NCBI GenBank assembly: GCA_012960035.1
Contig: DUBZ01000112.1
Coordinates: 73,518-137,517 of the forward strand
DNA length: 64,000 nucleotides
Direction: 5' to 3'
DNA from: Myxococcales bacterium
Lineage (GTDB): Bacteria; Myxococcota_A; UBA9160; UBA4427
The first letter of the stretch is position 1. Every line of letters begins with the position of its first letter. A program made the translations under genes and the position numbers. This document shows positions 35,814-44,755 of the stretch, in pieces. The notes under the pieces are model-generated. The model saw only the letters and a program-made list of their open reading frames with translations, was not told the DNA's origin and ran no database searches.

Positions 35814-36548
35814 TTGAACTTCCACCTCCTACTTCTATTCCTGTGGCTACTGGCTTCCCTCGCCGCGTGGTTATGGATGCGCGCCGACGAAGAAGAGCAA
35901 TCCCTCGTGAACAACACGAGCCTGTCCGATCGCATTCGATTCGCGCTAATCGGACTGCGCGCGATCTCACAACATGTCACCGACGCCTCCGAACAACGAA
36001 TTCTCGGTCAGTACGCGCAGCGATCGCGTATTGGAAGCCTAATCATCGTGTTACCCATCACGATCTACGGCGCCGTAATCGCCTTCACCCCCACTGAGGA
36101 AGAACCCTTTGTCGAGGCCATCGAGATCCTCGAAGACAAAAAACAAACACCGGAACCGGAAGCAGCGAAACCAAAGGTCCGAACCTATGTCCGAGGACCT
36201 TCGGGCAAGAGCCAGCTGAACCCCGAAGCGGAGCCCGAAACTCTCGAAGAAAGACGAACACCAACACGTCTCTATGCGACCGCCAAAGTCAAACCGCTCT
36301 ACGCGAACGAAGACCTGCTCGGAATTCAAATACTCCGCGTGGACGACGCAAGTTTCTGGGAAATAGTGGGCTTCAAAACCGACGACTTCATCCTCGAGGT
36401 CAATGGCGAACTCATGAACACTCCGGCGGCGAGCGTCAGCTTCATGAACGCGATGAACACAAGTCCTGAACTCATCATCAGAGTTCGGGGTAGCAACGAC
36501 GAAGAACGTGTTCTCGTTTTCAATCAAAGCGATCACGAAGACGAGTAG
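35814..36548 (+). CDS. Membrane-anchored PDZ-like protein
   Basis: 244 aa. Two hydrophobic segments (residues 4-22 and about 75-92), a Glu/Pro/Lys-rich linker (100-150), then a C-terminal domain, YANEDLLGIQILRVDD and FKTDDFILEVNGELMNTP, with PDZ-like strand and ligand-groove pattern, as in GspC-type type II secretion proteins. The TTG at 35814 is the start of the frame; the true start is uncertain. No other secretion genes are adjacent, so a GspC role is only a suggestion. Convergent with the 938-aa gene. Confidence 0.65.
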   Translation: MNFHLLLLFLWLLASLAAWLWMRADEEEQSLVNNTSLSDRIRFALIGLRAISQHVTDASEQRILGQYAQRSRIGSLIIVLPITIYGAVIAFTPTEEEPFVEAIEILEDKKQTPEPEAAKPKVRTYVRGPSGKSQLNPEAEPETLEERRTPTRLYATAKVKPLYANEDLLGIQILRVDDASFWEIVGFKTDDFILEVNGELMNTPAASVSFMNAMNTSPELIIRVRGSNDEERVLVFNQSDHEDE

Positions 36549-36570
36549 ACGGCGTCTTCGCCGACACGCG

Positions 36571-39387
36571 TTAACGCTTCGTCATCTCCGCAAGTCGCTC
36601 CCGCAAGGCACTCGCTTCGCGAAGTGATCCATACACGGCGATTTCATCTAGCCGCTTCAACATCGCTTCGGCGGTCTTCACATCACCATGGCTCAAAGCG
36701 AACCCACCGGCGCCTGCCAGTGCTTCCGGTAAAAACGGTGCGGCCTTGACCGCGCGGTCGAACGCTTGTTTGGCACGTTCGAGATCCTTCGCCTGCCAAC
36801 TCGCAACTGCCAGAAGGTTCCATGCTTCGCCGCGCATCGGTTCAAGCGCGACCACCCGTTCAATTGCGGCTCGCGCACGCTCAAGTTTTTTATTCTTGTG
36901 CTCGATCTTTGCAATCGAAAACCAAACGTCGGCGAATTCGGGCGCGTCGCGACCAATGCGAGCCAGTGCAGCGAGCGCTTCCGTATCGTTTCCCGATTCG
37001 ATGATCTCGGTGACTGCTTTGTACTCGCGTTGAAGCCGTGCGCGCCTCGCAGCTTCGAAGCCGGACATTTCTGCAAGTCGTTCTGATCGATCCGCGGATT
37101 CGACATCGCCTCGCGATCGCGCTTCCCGCGACTCGAGCCAAAGCGCGACGGTTTCGTGTTTCGAACTCTTCGACCGCGCGGCATTCGCGATGTCGCGCAG
37201 CAAGCGGTTTTCACCATCGCGTGCAATCGCGTGGTCGGTCTGGAATGTTCGCGCCTCGAGCACAGGTCTGTCGTCGGTCAACATCTCGCCCTCGCCCAGC
37301 ACTTGGTTAATTTCGGCGAGGTCAGCAATGCGGCGTTGATTGAACGCTGTTGCCGAGTTGATGCCTATTCTTTTGAGTGCATCGTCAACAAAGGGGGCGA
37401 GCGCTTCGAACTGCTCGTTGTCCACTTCCCCGATCGGCGAATCACTCCCAACGAGCATGACGTTGCCAGCCCCCCAGAAGAGCGCACCGTGTGAGAACGC
37501 GTCATAGAAACTTCGTAGAATCGCAGCGAGATGCTCGTCGCCGATCACGCCGAGCGGTAACCATTGCGTCGCGATTCCACCCGGTCGAAGCGCGCCTGCA
37601 AGGCGGCCAAAGTATTCGCGCGAGTAGAGCCCGGTGGCACCGAGTGACCAGGGGTGAAGCGTGTTCGCAACAACGATGTCAAAAATCGCCCTGCGGGTCA
37701 GTAGATGTGCGCGTCCATCCCCGCGAAGAATTGTAATGCGGGGGTCACTCGTGGTCGCAACGTTCAAATTGTCTGGCGCAAAGTAGGCTCCGGCGTTTAG
37801 AACTGATTGTGCGATCTCAACACACTCGAGTTGCTCAAGTGGAAACCGGCTCGAAGTACCAAAGGTTGTGCCCGACCCGAACCCGACTTCAAGCAAGCTC
37901 TTTGGATCGCGGTGCAACATGTTGGGCAAGATCGCGAGGTACTCTTCAGTCTCTCTAGCCGCGCTCGCAGTCGATGCTTCGGGATCACCGTCGACCAACA
38001 AGTCTCGTCGATCGCCATATAGAAGAACCGCTGCAGTGGCCTGACGACCGTGGTTCAGAAAGATCAGGCGCGGACTGACCGGCAAATGGGGTGGCGATGC
38101 CGCGACAATAGACAGAAGGACGAGCGCGGTCGCTCCGCCGGCGAGTTCTTTCATTGGACCGCCGACTGACGTTCGCGCGCGGAGCAGAAGAAACGCGGCG
38201 ATGGCCCCGTTGCCGTACGCGCAGGCGACCGCGGCATCGACTGGACCGAGGGCCGGCATAAGATAGAAGGAAGAACCGAGGGCCCCGGCGATGCCACCCG
38301 CCGTGTTGAATGCACTTACGGTTCCAAATGCCTGTCCCAGCTGTGGTTTTGTAACGAACAGTCTGACGAAATATGGGAAGGCGGCGCCCATCGCGAAAGC
38401 CGGCGGGAGCACTCCGAACATCACGATCAGCATCGACTCAACCGTGATCCCAACCGGCGGAGATATGGGGTTTGGCGCAAGCGCCAGCAGGCCCAGCAGG
38501 ATCGAGATGCCAGCGGCGGCCTCCACACGAGCGAGATCGCGAAATGGGTTATCGCTCGCGGCCGCTCGGCGCGCGGCAAACAAATTCCCCAAAGCGAGCC
38601 CCATCAACGTGTTACCGAGAACAGTCCCCCATGCGTAAAGTGAAGAGCCCAAGACAATGCCAGCCATGCGCGCGGCACAGACTTCGAAACTCAGGGTTGC
38701 GATGCCGGCTGCGAACGCAACGGCCAACGGTCCGATTGAAGAACCAATCGATGAAGCGTCGAAGCCGCCGGAGCGCGTGTCTGCAGTGGCGACGACCTCG
38801 AGCTGGGGAAGTGAGTAACGCCCGCCCACCACGAACGAGAAGATTCCAAGTGCTAGCGCTCCACACCCCGCAATCGTCATCGTCGATTGCAGCCCCAACT
38901 CGGGAATCCACCAAACAGCCAAGATCACGCCGAGCACCGACCCCGCGGTGTTCACTCCCGTGAGTCCACCCGCGTGTTCAGCCGCAGCGTTCAATTCGGT
39001 AACAGACGCGCGCAACAAAGCCGGGGTGGTTCCGCCCAGCAGAAAAGTGATCGGAAAGATCAAAAAGACGCCGGCGATCGAGGCAAAGCCCTGCCCGCCG
39101 GCAACCGGCAGGGTTTCCCCCAACCATCGAAGGCCCGGAATCGAAAGTACAGCCATGCATCCAGCCAGGATCTCGAACACACCATACGCCCGGAGTGGCG
39201 ACTGCATTCGATCGACCAAAGCTCCGAGAAACCGTGCACCCAATGCAAGGCCACCAAAGAAGGCCACGATGACAAGCGAAATGGCTTCCATCTGCCCGCC
39301 AACGAGAAGGCTGACTTCGCGCGTCCAAACGACTTGGTAGATGAGCGCCGGGATACCAGACGCGAATGACAGCCATCGGATCAGCAC
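36571..39387 (-). CDS. Fused membrane transporter / spermidine-synthase-like / TPR protein
   Basis: 938 aa in three parts. Residues 1-430: about twelve membrane helices starting LSFASGIPALIYQVVWTREV, as in fused MFS/spermidine-synthase proteins. Residues 440-690: an aminopropyltransferase-like SAM fold with LLEVGFGSGTTFG, LECVEIAQSV and ILRGDGRAHLL. Residues 770-930: helical TPR-like repeats (AEFADVWFSIAKIEHKNKK, AWNLLAVASWQAKDLERAK). The usual catalytic Asp of spermidine synthase is not evident, so polyamine synthesis is uncertain. Probably an inner-membrane protein with a cytoplasmic or periplasmic enzyme-like domain. Confidence 0.85.
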   Translation of the reverse strand: MLIRWLSFASGIPALIYQVVWTREVSLLVGGQMEAISLVIVAFFGGLALGARFLGALVDRMQSPLRAYGVFEILAGCMAVLSIPGLRWLGETLPVAGGQGFASIAGVFLIFPITFLLGGTTPALLRASVTELNAAAEHAGGLTGVNTAGSVLGVILAVWWIPELGLQSTMTIAGCGALALGIFSFVVGGRYSLPQLEVVATADTRSGGFDASSIGSSIGPLAVAFAAGIATLSFEVCAARMAGIVLGSSLYAWGTVLGNTLMGLALGNLFAARRAAASDNPFRDLARVEAAAGISILLGLLALAPNPISPPVGITVESMLIVMFGVLPPAFAMGAAFPYFVRLFVTKPQLGQAFGTVSAFNTAGGIAGALGSSFYLMPALGPVDAAVACAYGNGAIAAFLLLRARTSVGGPMKELAGGATALVLLSIVAASPPHLPVSPRLIFLNHGRQATAAVLLYGDRRDLLVDGDPEASTASAARETEEYLAILPNMLHRDPKSLLEVGFGSGTTFGTSSRFPLEQLECVEIAQSVLNAGAYFAPDNLNVATTSDPRITILRGDGRAHLLTRRAIFDIVVANTLHPWSLGATGLYSREYFGRLAGALRPGGIATQWLPLGVIGDEHLAAILRSFYDAFSHGALFWGAGNVMLVGSDSPIGEVDNEQFEALAPFVDDALKRIGINSATAFNQRRIADLAEINQVLGEGEMLTDDRPVLEARTFQTDHAIARDGENRLLRDIANAARSKSSKHETVALWLESREARSRGDVESADRSERLAEMSGFEAARRARLQREYKAVTEIIESGNDTEALAALARIGRDAPEFADVWFSIAKIEHKNKKLERARAAIERVVALEPMRGEAWNLLAVASWQAKDLERAKQAFDRAVKAAPFLPEALAGAGGFALSHGDVKTAEAMLKRLDEIAVYGSLREASALRERLAEMTKR

Positions 39388-39715
39388 AGAAATCTCATCG
39401 CTCCTCGCGCATCACGCTACGCGATCGCTGTACAATGGGTCAATACACCCTATCGACGAATGGGTGGCGCGTGGCCGCGGACGCACTCCCAATGAGCGGG
39501 CAAATCAGGTGTGACGTTCAGATTTATTGTTGGCAGCGGCGGGATGCACGTGGGCGTGTGCACACCCACGTCATCGGTGAACGCAGCCCATTGAAGGATC
39601 ACGTGCGATCCTGGGGATGCAAATGCGGCCAAATTTGTCGGGGCGGTTGGTGGTGTTAATTCATGAACTCGCAGCTCCGCAGCAGTACCGCCGCATGAGT
39701 GCTCCCGACCCGTAG
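39388..39715. other. Intergenic region with a 24-bp near-palindrome
   Basis: 328 bp upstream of the 938-aa gene and after the GNAT gene. At 39548-39571 the sequence begins ACGTGGG and ends CCCACGT around GTGTGCAC, matching its own complement at 20 of 24 positions. It could be an operator or a hairpin. No gene was recognised here. Confidence 0.45.
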
Positions 39716-40159
39716 CTACCGCAATCGCAGGCGCATCATTCTGTGGGGGATACCCGCATCGTCAAACTCTGCTCCGTAAGCCTCGTAACCGATTTTCTGA
39801 TAGAAGGCCATTGCGGTGAGTTGCGCGCCGAGGAGAACGCAGTGGGCGCCCTGTCTCTGCGCTTCGGCTTCAAGCTCGCGCATCAGAAGCCGACCGATAC
39901 CGCAACGTCGCGCGGCCTTTTGTACGGCAACGCGCTGGGCTTTCGCGTTCCTGTCATGATCGAGCAACAATCTTGCGGTGCCTATTGCGCGATCGATCTC
40001 ATATGGCTCGTCCTTCCACGCGACAAAGTGCATGCACGTGTCTTCAAGTCCGTCGAGTTCCAGTGCTTCATCGACACCCTGTTCATCGATGAATACCGCG
40101 CGCCGAATTTCTAGACATCGATCAAGTTCCGACGACGCTGAAGCGATCCGCGCAAACAT
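39716..40159 (-). CDS. GNAT-family N-acetyltransferase
   Basis: 147 aa. The ATG at 40159 has GGAGG five bases upstream; an earlier ATG at 40171 contains that site and is less likely. GNAT motifs: RRAVFIDEQGVDEALE (motif C/D), GTARLLLD, QRVAVQKAARRCGIGRLLM (the acetyl-CoA pyrophosphate loop, R/QxxGxG/A) and FYQKIGYEAYG. The layout resembles the ElaA/YjcF branch. Substrate unknown. Confidence 0.88.
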   Translation of the reverse strand: MFARIASASSELDRCLEIRRAVFIDEQGVDEALELDGLEDTCMHFVAWKDEPYEIDRAIGTARLLLDHDRNAKAQRVAVQKAARRCGIGRLLMRELEAEAQRQGAHCVLLGAQLTAMAFYQKIGYEAYGAEFDDAGIPHRMMRLRLR

Positions 40160-40189
40160 GCCATCCTCCATTACGTGGGCTCTAAACTT

Positions 40190-41032
40190 CTAACGGGCGC
40201 GAGTCAGATGCTCGCCGACGATCTCCAAGAAGCGCGCGTGCGACTCCTGGTGAGGGTGATGTCCGACGCCCGGGATCGCGTGATACACAACGTCGGGAAG
40301 TCCCTTCGCGAGCGCCGCCGCGCCGCGTACAAATTCAATATCTTCGGCGCCCACGATGACCGTCGAAGGACAAGTGACTTCGGGAAGACGCTCGGTTACA
40401 GGGGCTTGCTCCATCATCTGAACACCTAGAGCACCATACGCGTATGGGTCCATCGTGCGTAGACGCAATTTGTGGTGTGCCCAGTACCGCGCTTGCCAAT
40501 CGCGCTGGTCCGCCGTGGCGTCAGCAGGGAGCGGCTCTTCCTGGCCTCGGCCAAGTTCTTCGAGGCGCGCTTGTAGCTGATCCATTCCCTTGCTCGTCGC
40601 ATAGCCACCCGCCTTCACAAAGGTTTCACGGGTATAGCCATCTGGAGCTTCACTCGAAGTGCTCATGAGCATGAGAGACGCAACGCGATCGGGATGCGCA
40701 AGCGTAAAGCGCAACGCGAACATCCCACCAAACGAATGGCCAAGAAGATCCATTTGCCGAATGCCGAGTTGGTCGAGCAACTCTCGCAGGTCGCCCACCA
40801 TCGTGTCGAAGTCGTAGCCACGCGGTTCGAGATCACGGCCGCTATCGCCATGCCCTCGTAAGTCCGGTGCAAGACATCGGCCGTGCGCTGCAAGCTCGGG
40901 CAGCTGTCGCTCGAAATCTTTGCGATGCCCCGTCAACCCATGAAGCAAGACCAGAGGACGCTCCCCCTCCCCTGCTTCATCGCAGTGAATGACGAGATCA
41001 CCAAGCGTGAGTTCAACAGTTCGTAGATTCAT
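40190..41032 (-). CDS. Alpha/beta hydrolase
   Basis: 280 aa. VLLHGLTGHRKDF gives the oxyanion strand, PDLRGHGDSG follows, the nucleophile is Ser100 in GHSFGG, the acid is Asp in VGAEDIEF and the base His lies in GVGHHPHQE near the C-terminus. A complete triad, so a likely active serine hydrolase (esterase or related). ATG with AGGAAC upstream. Separated from the GNAT gene by 30 bp on the same strand. Confidence 0.92.
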   Translation of the reverse strand: MNLRTVELTLGDLVIHCDEAGEGERPLVLLHGLTGHRKDFERQLPELAAHGRCLAPDLRGHGDSGRDLEPRGYDFDTMVGDLRELLDQLGIRQMDLLGHSFGGMFALRFTLAHPDRVASLMLMSTSSEAPDGYTRETFVKAGGYATSKGMDQLQARLEELGRGQEEPLPADATADQRDWQARYWAHHKLRLRTMDPYAYGALGVQMMEQAPVTERLPEVTCPSTVIVGAEDIEFVRGAAALAKGLPDVVYHAIPGVGHHPHQESHARFLEIVGEHLTRAR

Positions 41033-41087
41033 GTGTTCCTATATGTCTGCCGTGTGGTTCTGGCGCAGCGACGACACCACAGCAAAA

Positions 41088-41366
41088 TTACCCTTGGCCG
41101 CGGACCATTGAAATCGTACGCGCGCCATCGCCTTCGACCCAAGTCAAGGTGGACTCGTGCTCGACGAACGCAATGACCTCTTTCTCGAGTGTCGGGTCGA
41201 CGCCCGGAACACCGCGCAACACCCTCAGAACACGAGAGGGGATCGCGCCCATGTCGCGAGCAATTTTGAACGCAAGAATCGTCTCCGTCTCGGTTCCAAA
41301 CACACTCGGCGAGTGAAGCCAGACGCGGTAGAGGGGTCTCTCGTTGTCGGTCAGTGTGCAGTCCAT
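41088..41366 (-). CDS. Conserved-looking small hypothetical protein
   Basis: 92 aa from the ATG at 41366 (MDCTLTDNERPLYRVWLHSP); a longer frame to 41450 adds an unconvincing leader. Mixed alpha/beta composition, no membrane helix and no Cys pair; a possible helix lies at AFKIARDMGAIPSRVLRVLRG. No domain recognised. It precedes the alpha/beta hydrolase on the same strand by 55 bp. Confidence 0.5.
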   Translation of the reverse strand: MDCTLTDNERPLYRVWLHSPSVFGTETETILAFKIARDMGAIPSRVLRVLRGVPGVDPTLEKEVIAFVEHESTLTWVEGDGARTISMVRGQG

Positions 41367-41526
41367 GAGGTTCCGATCGGCGATGCTGCGGGCACAACCA
41401 AGTGCCCGATCGATGCCACCAAGACTAACCAGCCGAGTGCCGCTATGCACTCGCGTCCTGATCGGACGTCGTTCGACGTCACGGCGGCGTTAGCAACCGC
41501 CGCGACACCGACTACAGCATTCCCCT

Positions 41527-41873
41527 TCAGTTCGCGCCGAATCGGCTCAGCAACTTGCGCTCGAGCAAGGCCTCCGCGATCTAGCGCGCATGGGTCGCCG
41601 CTCCTTTGCGCAGGTTGTCAGACATCTCCCAAATCCAATTTTTTTCACTGCCCGGGTCCTTGCCCACGCGCCCCGGCCACACCTGGTCACTGCCCGCGAC
41701 ATCCAACGGCGTCGGAAACTGACTTTCACCCCGATCGTGAGTGACGATCACACCCCGGAATGCCGAGAACACAAACATCACGTCGCCACTCGCGACGACA
41801 CCACACAAGCGCGCCCAGCCGAGCGCGATTGCTCGGCGGTGTCTGCTGCAAATTGGTTGTCGGTGGCGGCCAT
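41527..41873 (-). pseudogene. Decayed small gene with a frameshift and an internal stop
   Basis: Starting at the ATG at 41873 the frame reads MAATDNQFAADTAEQSRSAGR and soon stops. A shift by one base continues as GDVMFVFSAFRGVIVTHD and NWIWEMSDNLRKGAA, reaches a TAG at 41581-41583, and reads on in the same frame as IAEALLERKLLSRFGAN before TGA at 41527. The three pieces look like one protein of about 115 residues. No family recognised; an unrelated pair of overlapping frames remains possible. Confidence 0.4.
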
Positions 41874-42059
41874 GGCGCGAGGATTCCCACCTGCGTTGGC
41901 GAGTGACAAGATGTCGCAACGCACTCGCTGCAATTTAGGCTTCGAGTTCGTGAGCAATCAACCGATATACCGAGAGCGGACAACACTGCCCTATCGCTAG
42001 GCTCGCGTAGCCGCACCGGCAAGCCCGCCACGCAAGCGCGTGGCGCCAAGGAGATTCTG

Positions 42060-42959
42060 TTGATTGACGAGCTCAACAAAGAATTTGGGATCCCGGGTCG
42101 CGTCGATTTCATGGCCGGCCCCGGTGACCTCAGCATCGTCCGACTACAAAGCGATGCTTCCCGCGGCGACGTTACGCTCCACGGTGGCCAAGTCATTCGC
42201 TGGGCTCCAGACGGGGAAGAACCGGTCTTGTGGTTAAGTGAGCGAAGTGCGTTCGACCCGAGCCGTTCGATCCGCGGTGGAATCCCAATTTGTTGGCCGT
42301 GGTTTGGCGATCACCCGATCGACAGCCAACTGCCAGCCCACGGCTTCGCCCGGACCAGCGATTTTTCGGTCGTTCGCAACTTTGCAACTGAGGAACAAGG
42401 TGTTGGAATCGAGCTGTCGCTGAAGGACACCCCAAGCTCGACACCCCTATGGCCGGGTGCCTTCGAACTTCGCTTGGTCGTCACAATGAACGCAAGCCTC
42501 GACGTCGCACTCACGATGCATAACCGCTCGAACGACACGGCGACTTATGGCGCCGCCTTGCATACGTACTTGCAAGTCGGCGCAGCCTCAGAAGTCAAGC
42601 TGCACGGGTTGTCGAAGACCGAGTACCTAGACAAAGTCGATGACTTCGCCCGAAAGCGCGAAACCGCAACACCGACAATCGAAGGCGAAGTCGACCGCGT
42701 TTTTCTCGATACCACCGGCGACTGCACGGTGGACGACCCCGTTCTTGCGCGCCGCGTACGTGTCGCAAAGCGAGGCAGCCGAACCACGGTCGTTTGGAAT
42801 CCCGGGCCCGCTAAGGCACGTGCCATGACGGACTTCGACGACCAAGGTTTTCGGGATATGTTGTGTATCGAAGCCGCAAATGCCTTCGAAGATCGCATCA
42901 CCCTCGCCCCGTCTGAAAGTCACACCCTCGCCACTACGATCAGTGTCGAACACGCCTAA
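42060..42959 (+). CDS. D-hexose-6-phosphate mutarotase-like (aldose-1-epimerase family) protein
   Basis: 299 aa. The TTG start at 42060 has a strong AAGGAG site. Motifs match the YeaD group: GGIPICWPWFGDHP, LPAHGFARTSDFSVV (catalytic-region His and Arg), AALHTYLQVG and a late CIEAAN with the conserved Glu. Interconverts alpha and beta anomers of hexose 6-phosphates. Upstream sequence is a short GC-rich leader. Followed after 95 bp by signal peptidase I. Confidence 0.92.
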   Translation: MIDELNKEFGIPGRVDFMAGPGDLSIVRLQSDASRGDVTLHGGQVIRWAPDGEEPVLWLSERSAFDPSRSIRGGIPICWPWFGDHPIDSQLPAHGFARTSDFSVVRNFATEEQGVGIELSLKDTPSSTPLWPGAFELRLVVTMNASLDVALTMHNRSNDTATYGAALHTYLQVGAASEVKLHGLSKTEYLDKVDDFARKRETATPTIEGEVDRVFLDTTGDCTVDDPVLARRVRVAKRGSRTTVVWNPGPAKARAMTDFDDQGFRDMLCIEAANAFEDRITLAPSESHTLATTISVEHA

Positions 42960-43054
42960 GCCGCGACTGAGGTACTCCGTGTGTATGCGAGGAGTTGATT
43001 GCGGAACGAGTCACGAGTTCGTGGGGTCCATTCGGTCATCTGGAGGAACCAACC

Positions 43055-43681
43055 GTGACGTCAAACGAGATCACAACCGCAGCCCCGTCTCTCTCCCGCC
43101 GTATTGCAGGCGAAGTCCTGCCGATGATCGTGGTCGCGATTGTCACCATGGCCGCCCGCTCCTCGCTCGCCGACCACTACATCATCCCGAGTGGTTCGAT
43201 GGAGCACACCCTCGCGATCGGGGATCACGTCTTCGTCGACAAGATCGCCTACGGCGTACGCGTCCCCTTCACCAACATTGAACTTGCACCCGGAGTCGTT
43301 CCCCAGCGCGGTGAGGTCATCATCTTCGATTCCCCGGAAGACGGAAAGCGCTTGATCAAGCGTGTGGTGGCCACCGGCGGTGACCACGTGAGCATGACCC
43401 AGGGAGAGCTGCAGATAAACGGCCACCGCATGCGCGAGACAAGTGACGCTCCGACCGAAAACTATGACGGTCGCGTTGCCACCCTCAACCTGAACTACGG
43501 CGGTGGACCCGATATCGCGCCATCCATCGTGCCCAACGGTATGCTGCTCGTTGTCGGCGATGCCCGCGGCAACAGTCGCGACGGCCGCTTCTTCGGCTTG
43601 GTTCCCGAGGAATACGCCTACGGCAAAGCGATCAGTGTGATCTATCGCAAAGACGAAGGCTTTGTCTGGAAAGACCTTTAG
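43055..43681 (+). CDS. lepB: Signal peptidase I
   Basis: 208 aa. The start is the GTG at 43055 with GGAGG upstream; an ATG 60 bases earlier has no such site. One membrane anchor (residues 17-35), then the catalytic Ser48 in PSGSM and Lys102 in RLIKRVVATGGD, and GDARGNSRDGRFFG near the end. Cleaves Sec and Tat signal peptides in the inner membrane. It lies next to an SppA-like peptidase, convergent with a 9-bp gap. Confidence 0.95.
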   Translation: MTSNEITTAAPSLSRRIAGEVLPMIVVAIVTMAARSSLADHYIIPSGSMEHTLAIGDHVFVDKIAYGVRVPFTNIELAPGVVPQRGEVIIFDSPEDGKRLIKRVVATGGDHVSMTQGELQINGHRMRETSDAPTENYDGRVATLNLNYGGGPDIAPSIVPNGMLLVVGDARGNSRDGRFFGLVPEEYAYGKAISVIYRKDEGFVWKDL

Positions 43682-43690
43682 ACACGTGCC

Positions 43691-44680
43691 TTAGTGTGAC
43701 ACCGCGGCGGGCCACAGATAGTAGAAGCCAGCCGGGATCTTCTTGGCGCCCAGCGAAATCAGGCTCAAGTCGGGCAAGTCTGGCGCTCGATTCGAGAAAT
43801 CGCTGTAGATGTTCTTGGGCGATGCGCCGGGTTGTTTGTAAGTCACGAGCTGCACACTCGACACGCCTGCAATCTGCTTCAAGCGGTCGATCGCCGCATC
43901 CATGTGGCCGATCTCGTCGACGAGTCCAGATTCGAACGCCTGGTTGGCCGTGTAGATCCTGCCGTCGGCTAGCCGCTCGACAGCAAAACGATCGAGCTTC
44001 GGCCGTCCCTCATCCACCACGTCGACGAAACGTGAGAACAGGTCGTCGATCACGCTCTGCAACTGCGCGCGTTCATCTTCGCGCATGGCTCGCGTCGAAC
44101 TTCCCGCGTCTTTGAATGCTCCACTGGTCAGCGACTGATCTTCGACGCCAAAGCGATCCATCAAGTTGGCGAGGTTATAGCCGGGCATAATGACGCCGAT
44201 CGAACCCGTAATCGAAGATGGATGTGCAATCACATGATCTGAAGCCACCGCGACGTAGTAACCACCCGATGCCGCGATCTCCTGAAGGAATGCCACGACC
44301 GGCTTATGGGTTTGCAACTTCCACGTCTTGATCAGGTGATGCAGGGTTTCGCTTGCCGCGACGCCTCCACCGGGACTTCGAACCCGAAGCACGAGACCTT
44401 TGACCGCGGGGTCGGCTGCGGCGAGATCGAGTGCTTCTTGCAAACGCGAAATCACACTGGGCTTCTGCCCACCGAAAAAACTCCAGGAGCTTTGGTCGAA
44501 GGCAATCACACCACTGACTTCGAGCAGCGCCACCTTCGCGGCCGCATCTCCTGAAACCCGAACCTCGACCAAAGGCGACACCTGACCGATGGACCCAAAA
44601 TCTAGAATGGGGGTGAAGCATCCGGTCCCAAAACACAGAACCAACGCTGAAAGTAGTGAAACACTGCAACGCGTACGCAT
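43691..44680 (-). CDS. sppA: Signal peptide peptidase SppA-type, lipoprotein
   Basis: 329 aa from the ATG at 44680 (AGGAG ten bases upstream); a start six codons earlier is also possible. Signal ends in lipobox LCFGTGC, so this SppA is probably a lipoprotein instead of the usual membrane-helix form. S49 motifs: VRSPGGG, the nucleophile Ser in AASGGYY, GSIGVI and the base Lys in SGAFKDAGSS. Digests cleaved signal peptides in the periplasmic face of the membrane. Confidence 0.92.
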   Translation of the reverse strand: MRTRCSVSLLSALVLCFGTGCFTPILDFGSIGQVSPLVEVRVSGDAAAKVALLEVSGVIAFDQSSWSFFGGQKPSVISRLQEALDLAAADPAVKGLVLRVRSPGGGVAASETLHHLIKTWKLQTHKPVVAFLQEIAASGGYYVAVASDHVIAHPSSITGSIGVIMPGYNLANLMDRFGVEDQSLTSGAFKDAGSSTRAMREDERAQLQSVIDDLFSRFVDVVDEGRPKLDRFAVERLADGRIYTANQAFESGLVDEIGHMDAAIDRLKQIAGVSSVQLVTYKQPGASPKNIYSDFSNRAPDLPDLSLISLGAKKIPAGFYYLWPAAVSH

Positions 44681-44755
44681 GATATTGCGACTCCTCATTG
44701 GACGATGACGACGATGAAAGATCGTCGTGCATCGCTCGGCGCTTCGACGAACAAC

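Noticed and set aside
41581-41583. Pyrrolysine or stop readthrough at TAG in the small decayed gene
   Set aside because: A separate frameshift in the same region makes gene decay more likely.
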